The notes under the pieces were generated by a model. That model was not told where the DNA came from. It did not search any database and saw nothing but the letters and a program-made list of their open reading frames with translations. From Planctomycetaceae bacterium (GTDB lineage: Bacteria; Planctomycetota; Planctomycetia; Planctomycetales; Planctomycetaceae): 64,000 nucleotides of DNA. Both the position numbers and the translations under genes were made by a program. Below are positions 9,478 to 17,731 of this stretch, one piece after another; position 1 is the first letter of the stretch, and the number at the start of each line of letters is the position of its first letter. The stretch covers positions 1 to 64,000 of the forward strand of contig JAQWSQ010000065.1 in assembly GCA_029243145.1 (NCBI GenBank). Reading direction: 5' to 3'.

Positions 9478-9537
9478 GATATCCTCGAATCTAAATGAAT
9501 TGAAGCTGAGTGATGATGATTGATCCGATACAGACTA

Positions 9538-9903
9538 TCAATCCTCGTTTTTCGGCGGTAGCGGGTAGCCCGACCAAATCATCTGTTTTGCAATGCGGTT
9601 TGTTGTCCCCGCTTCGAGAACACCGATGACTTCCCGTACCGTGTGATTGCGAAGTAGATCTTGTTTGAGTTTATCATAGGTTCCAGGGGCGATGGCTTGT
9701 TGATTGCGACCGGGTCCATCTTCGAGAACCTTTCCTTTTTGGTCGAGCACAATGTAGTGAATCACTCGATCATGTTTTTTGACACCATCGCGTGTGGTCG
9801 CGGTCTCTTTGCCTTTGGCCCGAGTTCCATTGACCGAATACATATCGCGACGTTCATAGATGACCGCGATGATGTTCCAATCTTTACGTCCGAAAAGTCC
9901 CAT
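9538..9903 (-). CDS. Conserved hypothetical protein
   Basis: A 121-residue soluble protein of unknown function. It is basic, with no signal peptide and no Cys. The sequence starts IIAVIYERRDMYSVNGTRAK and continues with VIHYIVLDQKGKVLEDGPGR, suggesting beta strands, then a helical C-terminal half (YDKLKQDLLRNHTVREVIGVL). It sits between HemQ and the ABC ATPase on the same strand with short gaps (about 60 and 45 bp), so it could share a transcript with either. I do not recognise the family. Confidence 0.6.
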   Translation of the reverse strand: MGLFGRKDWNIIAVIYERRDMYSVNGTRAKGKETATTRDGVKKHDRVIHYIVLDQKGKVLEDGPGRNQQAIAPGTYDKLKQDLLRNHTVREVIGVLEAGTTNRIAKQMIWSGYPLPPKNED

Positions 9904-9948
9904 GATGATATTATCCGTTAAACATGAATTCGAGGTGTCGTTCGATGA

Positions 9949-10875
9949 TTACTGCACCAAACCTTGAGTCAATTGCATAAACGCGGTTTCCAAATTCACT
10001 TCTTCCTCGCGGAACAGTGTCATCTGATAGCCGGCTTCAATCAAGATCGTTGGCAAGAAACTGTAATCCTCGACTTCTTTCTTCAATGTGGTTTCGATGA
10101 TGCCTCGATTCACGTTGACCTCTTCGATGCTCTCATGACTTTCCATGAGTTTCGCAGCAGCATCTGTGTTTTCTGTGACTTCGATTTGCAACATGATTCG
10201 CCGTCGGGCACGCCGCATCACTTCATCGACCGAGGCATCCACAATCATGTGACCCTTCTCGATGATGCCAACTCTCGTGCAGACATCCGCCAGTTCGGGC
10301 AGAATGTGACTCGAAACAATCACGGTTTTCTTGAGTTCGCCGAGCCGTTTGATCAGATTTCGGATTTCGATACGAACACGCGGGTCGAGACCACTGGCAG
10401 GTTCGTCAAGAAGTAACACTTGAGGTTCGTGCAACAGCACCCGAGCTAAACCAATGCGTTGGGTTTGTCCGCGAGAGAGTTGATTGACCATCGCATCTCG
10501 TTTGTAACCCATGTCGACCAGTTCGAGTTTTTCTTCGACGACTTTACGTCGCGCGGGGCCATCAATGCGATACGTAGCCGCGAAGAACTCCAGGTATTCG
10601 GTCACCGTCATATCATCGTAGACACCGAAAAAGTCTGGCATAAAACCAACCAAGCGGCGAATTTCGCGTGCGTCGGTATAGATCGATTTTCCACAGATAT
10701 ACGCTTCACCATAGTCGGGATTCAAGAGTGTGGCGATCATCCGCATCGTGGTGGTTTTCCCCGATCCATTCGGACCGATGAAACCAAAGACATCACCTTC
10801 CTCTAATTTAATGGTGATCTGGTTCGCTGCGATCAGGTCGCCGTAGCGTTTTGTCAAATTGCGGGTTTCGATCAT
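9949..10875 (-). CDS. ABC transporter ATP-binding protein
   Basis: A 308-residue ABC-2-type ATPase. Walker A is GPNGSGKT (residues 34-41), the signature motif is LSRGQTQ (133-139), Walker B is VLLLDEPASGLDP (153-165) and the switch His lies in VIVSSHILPELADV. The C-terminal 80 residues resemble the extra domain of CcmA/GldA/YhaQ-type exporter ATPases. No ABC-2 permease is encoded beside it. Its start codon overlaps by four bases the stop of the preceding gene, which encodes a large exported/membrane protein; that arrangement recalls the Gld-type export systems, where a GldG-like protein accompanies the ATPase. A permease elsewhere is expected. Confidence 0.92.
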   Translation of the reverse strand: MIETRNLTKRYGDLIAANQITIKLEEGDVFGFIGPNGSGKTTTMRMIATLLNPDYGEAYICGKSIYTDAREIRRLVGFMPDFFGVYDDMTVTEYLEFFAATYRIDGPARRKVVEEKLELVDMGYKRDAMVNQLSRGQTQRIGLARVLLHEPQVLLLDEPASGLDPRVRIEIRNLIKRLGELKKTVIVSSHILPELADVCTRVGIIEKGHMIVDASVDEVMRRARRRIMLQIEVTENTDAAAKLMESHESIEEVNVNRGIIETTLKKEVEDYSFLPTILIEAGYQMTLFREEEVNLETAFMQLTQGLVQ

Positions 10876-13196
10876 CGTTTATAGTTCTTTAGACGTTCGT
10901 TCAAATCGGGAAGTACCCGGCGTGTATCATTTTGAAGTTCCACCGGCAGCAGACAACGGACGATTGTGGTTTGTCGATCCTGCCTGACAGACTCACCGTT
11001 CCAGAGCCAGCGAACAGGTGAAACCTGTGACTCATCATCTTGTTCATCGGCTTTCAACACACCGTATAAGACGGCGTGACGGGAATCGAGCTTTTCCGAC
11101 CAATCGACACGATGAAGCGCGCTGTTTTCAAGATTCGTATATCGCGACCCGCCTGCGGCACTATGAAAGGAAAGGATTCTCATAATTGCCTTGGGATCGG
11201 TTGAGAACAGATCGTAATCTTCCTGCTCAACCACGATGCGAGTTTCTTCTGTCGGCTTGTCGGACTTCACACGAATTTGTCTTGTCCCCGTGAGATAACC
11301 TTTCAAATCACGACTGACAGACAAGTCACTGCGAGTGAGTTCAATCGGTTGGTTGGCGGGAATCGAGACTCCCGCTTCATTTCTGCGTGTTGGTCGTGGA
11401 AAGTACACACGATTACGATAAATGAGCATCCATTCGACCAATTCACCCGGCAAACGATGTTCGACCGTCCCCGAGACACTCCCCAGCGTGGAACCTTTGA
11501 GATCACTTCGGATGAGAGGAATGCCGCGCACAAATTGATCCACAGTCAGAGAAACAGTCGACCACTGAGCCACCGGCAAATCGGCGATTTTTGTTTTGGA
11601 ACGATCAAGATGATATTTCGTTGCAGACAATGATTCAAAGCCCGATTGACGATAGATGCCACCAAATCCATCTTCGGGAACAGAATCCCAGGAAAGGATC
11701 GCCGCATCTGCCTCGACATTGTCATCCTCTGACCACTGATCCAATAGCATCTCTGCTTCGATGGCAACACGCTGAGATGCCGGGCTGTAACCGGTCATCA
11801 ATGATTTCACTTTGGCAATTTGCTGCGTGCCGTCCACATCGATAAGGTTCACCTGATTGATGGTCGTTTCCAGCGAATTCGTACTACGTCCTGCCCAGAC
11901 AGAGACCACCGCCATGCCCAACATCAGCAATGGAAAGGTCACCCAGGTCAATTCGGGACGCTTGAAGACACGATAGACAAGCAGGTAATCAAGCGGGCCG
12001 ATCAGCAGTAGGTAAACGGCGATGGCCGAAATCACCACCCAGATACTGCTTCGCCTGACTTCGGGGAAGTCTTGCTGAGCCAGGCTGAGTTGCGTCGCCA
12101 GTTCACTAATGCCGCTATCGGTCAACTGGTTGGAATCGGAGGTGCTTTCGCGATCATTGCTTTGATTTTGTGAAAGGGTCAGCTTTTCAATCAGTCGTGA
12201 AATCGCTTTCCAATTCGACATCGGTGCGCGATCCAGATCGACTCCCGAAACGGTCACTTTTCCAAACCCGTAAGGCATCGCGACAACGAGAGTGCCATCG
12301 AGCGAATCCAGTAAGCTCTCACCCAAAAAACTTGAAAGCTCTGTACCCTCCACGCGTCCTGTAAATTCAATTCGGGAACTGCGACCAATAAAGCTTTCGA
12401 ACTGACTGAGATCGCGAAGTTTCAAGGGGTCGCCGAGTTCGAGAGGTAGCCAGTCTGCCAATGATGATTCTTGATAAGCCTCTGCCTGTGCACCGATAGA
12501 GAGGAGCAGATGGCCTCCTTCTCGTATCCACTGCCTGAGCGCTTCTGATTGTCGTTTCGGAAGTTTTTGATCGATGGACAGAAACAAGACATCGAGACTT
12601 TCCCAATTCACGGGGTCCACCGGCAACGCATCTCCATCATCGAACAGGATGACCTTTGCGTACTGATTTTCGGGAAGCTCGATTTCTAAAAAATCCGCGG
12701 CTAACTTCTCGCCGAATTCAACGTTCCCGGAAAGAATTCCGATTACGCGATCATTGAGCCTGAAGGCTGTATCAAGATTCTCAGCAGTCATCGTGCGATG
12801 AACGGACGTGGCCACGACGTCATCACCTTCGACGAGCGAGACCTCGATCTCACTCTCCACCCGTCCTGATTTGACCCGCAGTTCGAAGGTGCCCGGTTCT
12901 CCCACAGGGAGACCCACTTGACGCAAGGTCATCAGGTTTCCCTCGGCGTCTTTGGCGGTCACATCGAAAGTTGGCGTGTCCGTTTTCAGGTCGGTGGTTT
13001 TTACCCAAAGGGGTGTCCAGCGTCCCGGTTGAAAATGGCCTTGCCATCCGAAGGAAACAATTTCCAACTCTGCCGCGACACCCACATTCGACAATCCCAA
13101 CAGCAGAAGCAGGCACAGCAAATTCCTGAATGCTGGACGCAAACGACAGCGAATTGAGAAATCGGGGCGCGAAAACATGTACAAAGAGTCAGTCAT
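10872..13196 (-). CDS. Large exported/membrane protein coupled to ABC ATPase (GldG-like role suspected)
   Basis: A 774-residue protein with an N-terminal signal (hydrophobic LLCLLLLLGLSNVGVAA after basic residues). An exported beta-rich region follows. The segment VILFDDGDALPVDPVNW to EGGHLLLSIGAQAE resembles the glutamine-amidotransferase-like fold of GldG/IFT52-type proteins. Two transmembrane segments lie near residues 385-405 and 425-442 (WVVISAIAVYLLLIGPL; FPLLMLGMAVVSVWAG), followed by another large domain. It ends in a four-base overlap with the ABC ATPase gene, so the two act together in export or envelope assembly. I do not recognise a named family. It is not itself a normal ABC permease, which would have about six membrane spans. 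Confidence 0.7.
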   Translation of the reverse strand: MTDSLYMFSRPDFSIRCRLRPAFRNLLCLLLLLGLSNVGVAAELEIVSFGWQGHFQPGRWTPLWVKTTDLKTDTPTFDVTAKDAEGNLMTLRQVGLPVGEPGTFELRVKSGRVESEIEVSLVEGDDVVATSVHRTMTAENLDTAFRLNDRVIGILSGNVEFGEKLAADFLEIELPENQYAKVILFDDGDALPVDPVNWESLDVLFLSIDQKLPKRQSEALRQWIREGGHLLLSIGAQAEAYQESSLADWLPLELGDPLKLRDLSQFESFIGRSSRIEFTGRVEGTELSSFLGESLLDSLDGTLVVAMPYGFGKVTVSGVDLDRAPMSNWKAISRLIEKLTLSQNQSNDRESTSDSNQLTDSGISELATQLSLAQQDFPEVRRSSIWVVISAIAVYLLLIGPLDYLLVYRVFKRPELTWVTFPLLMLGMAVVSVWAGRSTNSLETTINQVNLIDVDGTQQIAKVKSLMTGYSPASQRVAIEAEMLLDQWSEDDNVEADAAILSWDSVPEDGFGGIYRQSGFESLSATKYHLDRSKTKIADLPVAQWSTVSLTVDQFVRGIPLIRSDLKGSTLGSVSGTVEHRLPGELVEWMLIYRNRVYFPRPTRRNEAGVSIPANQPIELTRSDLSVSRDLKGYLTGTRQIRVKSDKPTEETRIVVEQEDYDLFSTDPKAIMRILSFHSAAGGSRYTNLENSALHRVDWSEKLDSRHAVLYGVLKADEQDDESQVSPVRWLWNGESVRQDRQTTIVRCLLPVELQNDTRRVLPDLNERLKNYKR

Positions 13197-13322
13197 AAGA
13201 ATGGAATGGAGGAACTGTCAATTATGACCGGCGAAGACTCGCGACACAACGCGACAGCACACGATTGATACGATCTCAGAGACTGTTTTTGCGGGATTTC
13301 TTCGAGATTTACCGAAACCTCA

Positions 13323-14063
13323 TCACTCAGACAGCAAACGACTGAGCAGATTGATTGTCTCCTCAAAGGTAATCTGGGGAATCGTGTGAGGACCGTCAAA
13401 CGGGAGAAACTGCACATCGCAACCGGACTCGCTCAAGAGATCTCGCAAATCCTCAGCCACTCGAAAGGGCAGAATCGGATCTTGCCGCCCGTGAGATTGC
13501 AGTACAAACAGGGATTCCCGGGTGCTGGCCGCCCGTTTCCACTGTTCCTGACATAACAACGTTCCCGAATAAATGACTAACGCCGCAGGAGCTTCTGACC
13601 CCAGCAAGGCAAGGTCGGCCGTCACCATCGAGCCTTGAGAGAATCCTCCCAAGACAATCCGGCTCATTGGTAAACCGGTCTCTTTTTGAATCTCGGCGAC
13701 GGTCTCGGCGAGTTGTTCGCGTGCGGAAACCAAGCCCTCCGGTGTATCGTCTCGTTGATCTCTTTCGAGCTTCCCTTCGGCAGCCAGGGCCAACATTTCC
13801 AGATCGAGCATCCACCATGCGCGTCCTCCCGGAATTCCCATTTCCAATAACGAAAGAGGAGCTTGAGGAAAATAGAACCGCAAGCCGTCGGCTTGATCCA
13901 ACTGAGAGATCATTTCCGGTCCCAAGCCGACCAAATCGTCACCCGGTGCTCCAAAACCGTGACACATCACGACCACCAAATCGGGCGAACCCGTTTGGGA
14001 TTCTGGCTTGATCACATTACAGGTGAGAGGACCAATGGTCCGGGCTTCGTGATGAATGTTCAT
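13323..14063 (-). CDS. Phospholipase/carboxylesterase-family alpha/beta hydrolase
   Basis: A 246-residue serine hydrolase. The nucleophile elbow is GFSQGS (near residue 142), the catalytic Asp is probably in SHGRQDPILPF and the His in DGPHTIPQ, giving the complete Ser-Asp-His order of the phospholipase/carboxylesterase (YpfH/EstB-like) family. The HGFGAPGDDL loop supplies the oxyanion-hole region. There is no signal peptide, so it acts in the cytoplasm. Substrate unknown; small acyl esters are typical. The gap of 126 bp to the downstream membrane-protein gene makes cotranscription possible but unproven. Confidence 0.85.
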   Translation of the reverse strand: MNIHHEARTIGPLTCNVIKPESQTGSPDLVVVMCHGFGAPGDDLVGLGPEMISQLDQADGLRFYFPQAPLSLLEMGIPGGRAWWMLDLEMLALAAEGKLERDQRDDTPEGLVSAREQLAETVAEIQKETGLPMSRIVLGGFSQGSMVTADLALLGSEAPAALVIYSGTLLCQEQWKRAASTRESLFVLQSHGRQDPILPFRVAEDLRDLLSESGCDVQFLPFDGPHTIPQITFEETINLLSRLLSE

Positions 14064-14202
14064 GGAGTTTTCGTTCGCAAATGTCAGGTTTCAAAACGGG
14101 ACTGCTGAGCAGGTTGTTTCCTCAGCCTACCGCATAGACATGTCTTTGAATAGTTTCGGTGCTGGTGGAGTCTACGTGCGCGGCAACATATCATCGCGCA
14201 GA

Positions 14203-14241
14203 AAAAAACGCCCGAGAGAGTTGAACCTCTACGAGCGTTTT
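14203..14241 (-). terminator. Probable intrinsic terminator of the sigma factor gene
   Basis: Read on the minus strand, aaaacgc pairs with gcgtttt around a loop that itself contains a short GAG/CTC stem, and the downstream side ends in seven Ts. It begins about 30 bp beyond the sigma-factor stop. The GC core is short, so the strength is uncertain. Confidence 0.6.
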
Positions 14242-14270
14242 CGGTCTAGTGTTCTTATTCGTCGATCAAA

Positions 14271-15935
14271 TCACAAGCCGGGAATTTCGAGTTTCTCTTC
14301 TTGTGTGATCTGTCGCAACTTTTTCAAAGCGCGGGCCTCGAGTTGTCGAATCCGTTCTTTCGTCACTCCCAAGCCTTTGCCAACTTGTTCGAGAGTTTGC
14401 GGCTCGACACCGTCTGCCAAGCCAAAGCGATTGACGATAATGGTCTTTTCGCGATCATCGAGTTGTTCGAGAATCGACATGATCAATTGATGCTGGCGTT
14501 TATTGACCAACTCCTGTTTGATCTGCGGTTCCCCTTCATCATGCCGCCAATCAAAGACTTCTTCGATGCCGGTTCGATAACGATCACGCTGCTTGAACTC
14601 TTTCGGAATACTGCGGGCGTAGTTCTTCATGATGGCCCATGAGGCATACGTCGAAAACTTATTGCCCAGCGTGTAGTTGAATTTTTCAATCGCTCGAATC
14701 AGAGACATGTTGCCGTCGCTGACCATCTCGAAGAAATTCATGCCGGTTTGCATATGCTTTTTCGCAATGGAAACCACGAGACGCAAGTTTGAACGAATGA
14801 GGAAATTCTTCACTTCAACCGCTTGCTCGACCAACGATTCGATCTTATCCATCTCGGCAGATTTGGGATGGTTGGGATCGATTTTTTCTCGGGCTTCCGC
14901 CGCCAGATACTTCAGATAGTTCATTTTACGGAAGTAATAAACTTCTTCTTCTCTTGTGAGCAAAGGAATCGAATAGAGACTTGCCAGGTACGGAGGTAAT
15001 CCGGGAGGAGCCTTCGTTTTCGAAGTCTTCGGTTCGATTTCAGGAGGAGCAGTGAGAATCATTTCGCGAGCAGATTCCAACTCGAACTCATCGCTCATCA
15101 TAAAGTCGATGGGTTGTTCGAGAATCTGACGTGCGCGCATCTCTGAAATGATGCGATAAACACTTGCCTTGGTTCGGCAGAAGTCTTCGGCCAAACGGTC
15201 TACGGGAACGCCACGACGAGACCGACGAAGGATCTCTTGCTTGCGTTCTTCACTCAACGGTGAGGACGCATGCGGGAAGATGGCATTAGCTCCATGTTCC
15301 TGATCATAGTTTTTTAGTGTGTATCGGATCGTCTCTGCGGAACGCCCAAGCTTTCTCGAGAGTCGTTTACTGATTTCAGAAGGACAGCCGCCATAGCGTG
15401 CCATGCGACGGGCTCGCCGAATGATGTCGAGGCGTTCTTGCTCATCCAGTTGACTGAAACGAGCGCCCCGTTTCACCATGTCTCTATTCTGATTGACGAA
15501 CTCATCAACGTCTGATTTCAAAAATCCGATGCGTTTGCGATTTCCGAAGAGCAGCTTGCGACTGATCAATCCACGATTTCTCCAACGATCCACTGTTTTC
15601 GTAGAGACGTTATATTGGTCACTCACTTCTTTGACGGTCAGCACCGGCTCGTTAAAACTATCGACGCTGAGATCGGCACTATCGGAGAGATCTTCGACGA
15701 AGCAGCGCAGATCATGAGCGGCATCTTCACCACTCACCACCAAATCGGGATAACGATCCGGGCGATACTTGGTGATTATCTCGCACAGATCGGGATACGG
15801 ATAATTCGTTTCGGGATCAAGATCAGCGAGAAGCTCTTTCGCTCGGGAGATCTGTTCCAGACGGACATCCCGAGGCGCATATTGCACCTGTTGATCGGCC
15901 AATTGTCGAATCGCCGGGTTATTGTATCGAGACAT
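14271..15935 (-). CDS. Sigma-70 family factor with N-terminal HTH modules
   Basis: A 554-residue sigma factor. Residues 313-345 match region 1.2 (YLASLYSIPLLTREEEVYYF), 376-445 region 2 with the -10-binding helix (NKFSTYASWAIMKNYARSI), and 488-545 region 4 with the -35-binding HTH (TLEQVGKGLGVTKERIRQLE). Only about 42 residues join regions 2 and 4, so region 3 is absent. The first 300 residues are unusual: a MerR/excisionase-like HTH at 98-150 (EVSDQYNVSTKTVDRWRNRG) and two further HTH-like segments near 163-212 and 226-272. The start is backed by AAGGAG eight bases upstream. Whether this is an essential primary or an alternative factor cannot be told; RpoD-like regions 2 and 4 favour group 1-3. 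Confidence 0.9.
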   Translation of the reverse strand: MSRYNNPAIRQLADQQVQYAPRDVRLEQISRAKELLADLDPETNYPYPDLCEIITKYRPDRYPDLVVSGEDAAHDLRCFVEDLSDSADLSVDSFNEPVLTVKEVSDQYNVSTKTVDRWRNRGLISRKLLFGNRKRIGFLKSDVDEFVNQNRDMVKRGARFSQLDEQERLDIIRRARRMARYGGCPSEISKRLSRKLGRSAETIRYTLKNYDQEHGANAIFPHASSPLSEERKQEILRRSRRGVPVDRLAEDFCRTKASVYRIISEMRARQILEQPIDFMMSDEFELESAREMILTAPPEIEPKTSKTKAPPGLPPYLASLYSIPLLTREEEVYYFRKMNYLKYLAAEAREKIDPNHPKSAEMDKIESLVEQAVEVKNFLIRSNLRLVVSIAKKHMQTGMNFFEMVSDGNMSLIRAIEKFNYTLGNKFSTYASWAIMKNYARSIPKEFKQRDRYRTGIEEVFDWRHDEGEPQIKQELVNKRQHQLIMSILEQLDDREKTIIVNRFGLADGVEPQTLEQVGKGLGVTKERIRQLEARALKKLRQITQEEKLEIPGL

Positions 15936-16094
15936 CTCAGTTGCTCCTTCTATGTTTCAAGGACCAGATCAGGAAGACCGTGCCCGCCGAAACAATAGGC
16001 AAGTGTTGTGCCTGTGGCTCATAGAAACTGACAATTTCGCCATAACTTCTTTTGTTACAGTGCTTTATCGTTCCATAAATGAATCTCAGAACCA

Positions 16095-16130
16095 AACTGG
16101 CCAGTTGAAACAAAAATCTGTTTTGTTTCA
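16095..16130. repeat. Two abutting palindromes upstream of the sigma gene
   Basis: Positions 16095-16106 read aactggccagtt, a perfect 12-bp palindrome. Sharing its last T, tgaaacaaaa (16106-16115) pairs perfectly with ttttgtttca (16121-16130) across a five-base loop. The arrangement lies about 160-195 bp upstream of the sigma start codon, suitable for operator sites or a hairpin in a long 5-prime leader. The function is inferred only from position and symmetry. Confidence 0.6.
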
Positions 16131-16228
16131 AAATGCCACACTTACCTGTGTTCCACTCTAATATACGCAGCTATTAGACGCATCGATGACAGAAAAAGTT
16201 CGCATGCAAACAGATTTGTGAAATAATT

Positions 16229-16252
16229 TTGAAAGCCAAGTGTCGCTTTCAA
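16229..16252. repeat. 8-bp perfect inverted repeat
   Basis: ttgaaagc (16229-16236) and gctttcaa (16245-16252) are exact inverted copies separated by eight bases. Such spacing fits a dimeric regulator's operator. No T-run follows on either strand, so termination is unlikely. Confidence 0.45.
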
Positions 16253-16400
16253 GATTGAGAGATCAATAAAACACTCTAAACAATTTTATTATAAGCACTT
16301 AGAGAATTTCTGGAATTCTTCAGTGTTTCTCTCAACCACCTTGACTGGCCGGTAAAAAATCAGGTTCATCCGAAATTCGCGTATTCACTTCGAGGCATGG

Positions 16401-16476
16401 GTAGCTGGATTCGCAAGAATTCAGACGAAATGGAGGGGCAGCGTCAGTCCTTCTGAACTCTTGCGAATTCAGCTAC
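16401..16476. repeat. Imperfect 25-bp inverted repeat, REP/MITE-like
   Basis: The left arm 16401-16425 and right arm 16452-16476 are inverted copies with about two mismatches (core gaattcttgcgaat-type sequence), separated by a 26-base spacer. It would form a strong stem-loop in single-stranded form. No open frame or transposase is inside. It looks like a palindromic intergenic repeat (REP or miniature element remnant); I saw no second copy in this window. Confidence 0.6.
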
Positions 16477-16537
16477 AAGTGAAGTTAACAACAAGACCGA
16501 GAGCAATCGGATGAACCAAAAAACTCTGTACACAATA

Positions 16538-16574
16538 AAACCCGGCAAGATCCCAAACGGACCGTACCGGGTTT
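16538..16574 (-). terminator. Intrinsic terminator of the small lipoprotein gene
   Basis: aaacccgg (16538-16545) pairs exactly with ccgggttt (16567-16574). On the minus strand the stem is followed by TTTTATTG, and it sits 30 bp past the stop of the lipoprotein gene. The loop is fairly long (21 bases), which lowers confidence slightly. Confidence 0.7.
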
Positions 16575-16603
16575 AGAAAAACAATGATTTCTCGCGTATT
16601 GAG

Positions 16604-16924
16604 TCAGAAGTCTTCTGCAGGTGGAGCCGGCAAAGGGAGTGACGGACCGGTTCGGGCAGAACTGCTGCTACTGGGGCTTGTTCCACGGCGAGCAGGTGGA
16701 GGCGTCAATGGTGCCGAGGGACCACCCGGCAACAATCGAGGCCGTGCAGCCGTGCGAGCGGGGGCTGGTGGCATTTTCGAATTGTGTTGTTGCGCGTACT
16801 CATTATTCGAAGGTTGCGTGGATGGCTTTGACGCCGAAGATTGTTGGTTGGATTTACAACCCGTGAATGCAAAGCAAGTCAACGCAATTAGCGCGCAGGC
16901 GCTGAGGAGGGTGGGACGAAACAT
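16604..16924 (-). CDS. Small proline-rich lipoprotein
   Basis: A 106-residue predicted lipoprotein: basic N-terminus, hydrophobic core and a lipobox (AFTGC, Cys about residue 23). The mature part is low-complexity, rich in Ser, Pro, Ala, Thr and Arg, with no recognisable domain. Such proteins are common in planctomycete envelopes and can be anchors or spacers. A similarly long open frame exists on the opposite strand but lacks any protein-like feature, while this one has a signal sequence and a terminator right behind it. Function unknown. Confidence 0.7.
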   Translation of the reverse strand: MFRPTLLSACALIALTCFAFTGCKSNQQSSASKPSTQPSNNEYAQQHNSKMPPAPARTAARPRLLPGGPSAPLTPPPARRGTSPSSSSSARTGPSLPLPAPPAEDF

Positions 16925-17218
16925 GGGACGATCCTCGTGGTATTAAAATTTTCCAATGGAAGGGGAGGCTTCCAATACGAATGATATCGTCATCCGAATG
17001 ATTGGAATTAAGAACAGAGAGACCAGTTTCGTCGACATGACCAAACACGATACCGGTTATTGTTGCCGGTCCGGTTGTGACGATCAGGAAAACTGAGAAG
17101 ACTCAACGTCTGGTAAGAATTGTGACACAGATCTCTCGTCCACTTTGCGAGTTGTATCAGTGACTGGCTCAACGAAAACCCTCGAAGCAGAGAATCTGCT
17201 GATCGGTCTCAAGCAGTG

Positions 17219-17731
17219 TTAGTTGTCTTTTCTCAAATCGGCCGGCTTTGCATTCCGATCCTCGGCATCGAGAAATTTTTGCAAGATCGCTCGCGCGGCA
17301 AGCATGTCTCGCTTGGCCTTTTTCTTCTTGTCAGAGAGTGTACTCAATTGCAACGAGTAGTCAGCAGACAACGAACTGAATCGCTCATCCCAGAACATCA
17401 TCGGTAATTGAGATTGCTCAGCGGCCCAATTTCCAAACTCGCGAGCGGCAATTGCCGATGCGCTTTCGTCCCCACTCATATGCACAGGATAACCAACCAC
17501 CAGCCCGACGATGCGGTAATCTTCGATCAGCCGCAATAAAGCTCGGCGATCGACTTGCTCACTTTGTCGTTGATAGTTTTCGACAGGTGAAGCGATCGTT
17601 TGGGCTCGATCACAAACCGCGAACCCGAGTCGTTTCGTCCCGAAATCGATTCCCAACAAAGCCCCTTCGGTGGGGAACCCGGACGAAGAAAAATCATCCG
17701 ACGAAGAATTTGGCTCAGAGGTATTTCCCAT
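17219..17731 (-). CDS. ruvX: RuvX/YqgF-family Holliday-junction resolvase-like nuclease
   Basis: A 170-residue RNase H-fold protein of the YqgF family, involved in pre-16S rRNA 5-prime-end processing and proposed to resolve Holliday junctions. Motifs in order: GIDFGTKRLGFAVCD with the first catalytic Asp (about residue 29), VVGYPVHMSGDES, FWDERFSS with the acidic pair, and KRDMLAARAILQKFLD with the final Asp. An ATG 16 codons upstream is possible, but GGAGGG lies seven bases before the one used. It overlaps the end of the manC-like gene by about 17 bp, so it is read from the same transcript. It has a Ser/Asp-rich extension of some 20 residues before the domain. Confidence 0.9.
   Translation of the reverse strand: MGNTSEPNSSSDDFSSSGFPTEGALLGIDFGTKRLGFAVCDRAQTIASPVENYQRQSEQVDRRALLRLIEDYRIVGLVVGYPVHMSGDESASAIAAREFGNWAAEQSQLPMMFWDERFSSLSADYSLQLSTLSDKKKKAKRDMLAARAILQKFLDAEDRNAKPADLRKDN

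Larger units (their letters stand above)
15936..16603. promoter_or_regulatory. Regulatory region upstream of the sigma factor, rich in inverted repeats
   Basis: This 668-bp stretch has no credible gene. Its sigma-proximal half is AT-rich and carries a 12-bp perfect palindrome (16095-16106), a 10-bp perfect inverted repeat (16106-16130) and an 8-bp perfect inverted repeat (16229-16252). The distal half holds a long imperfect inverted repeat (16401-16476) and the terminator of the small lipoprotein gene. The promoter of the sigma gene must lie here or within the first 150 bp, but I cannot point to a confident -35/-10 pair; TATATT near 16160 on the minus strand is one -10 candidate. Confidence 0.6.

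Noticed and set aside
16584-16946. 120-codon open frame on the plus strand opposite the small lipoprotein
   Set aside because: It lies antisense to a gene with a clear lipobox and terminator, and its own sequence has only Gly/Ala/Arg-rich content with no protein features.
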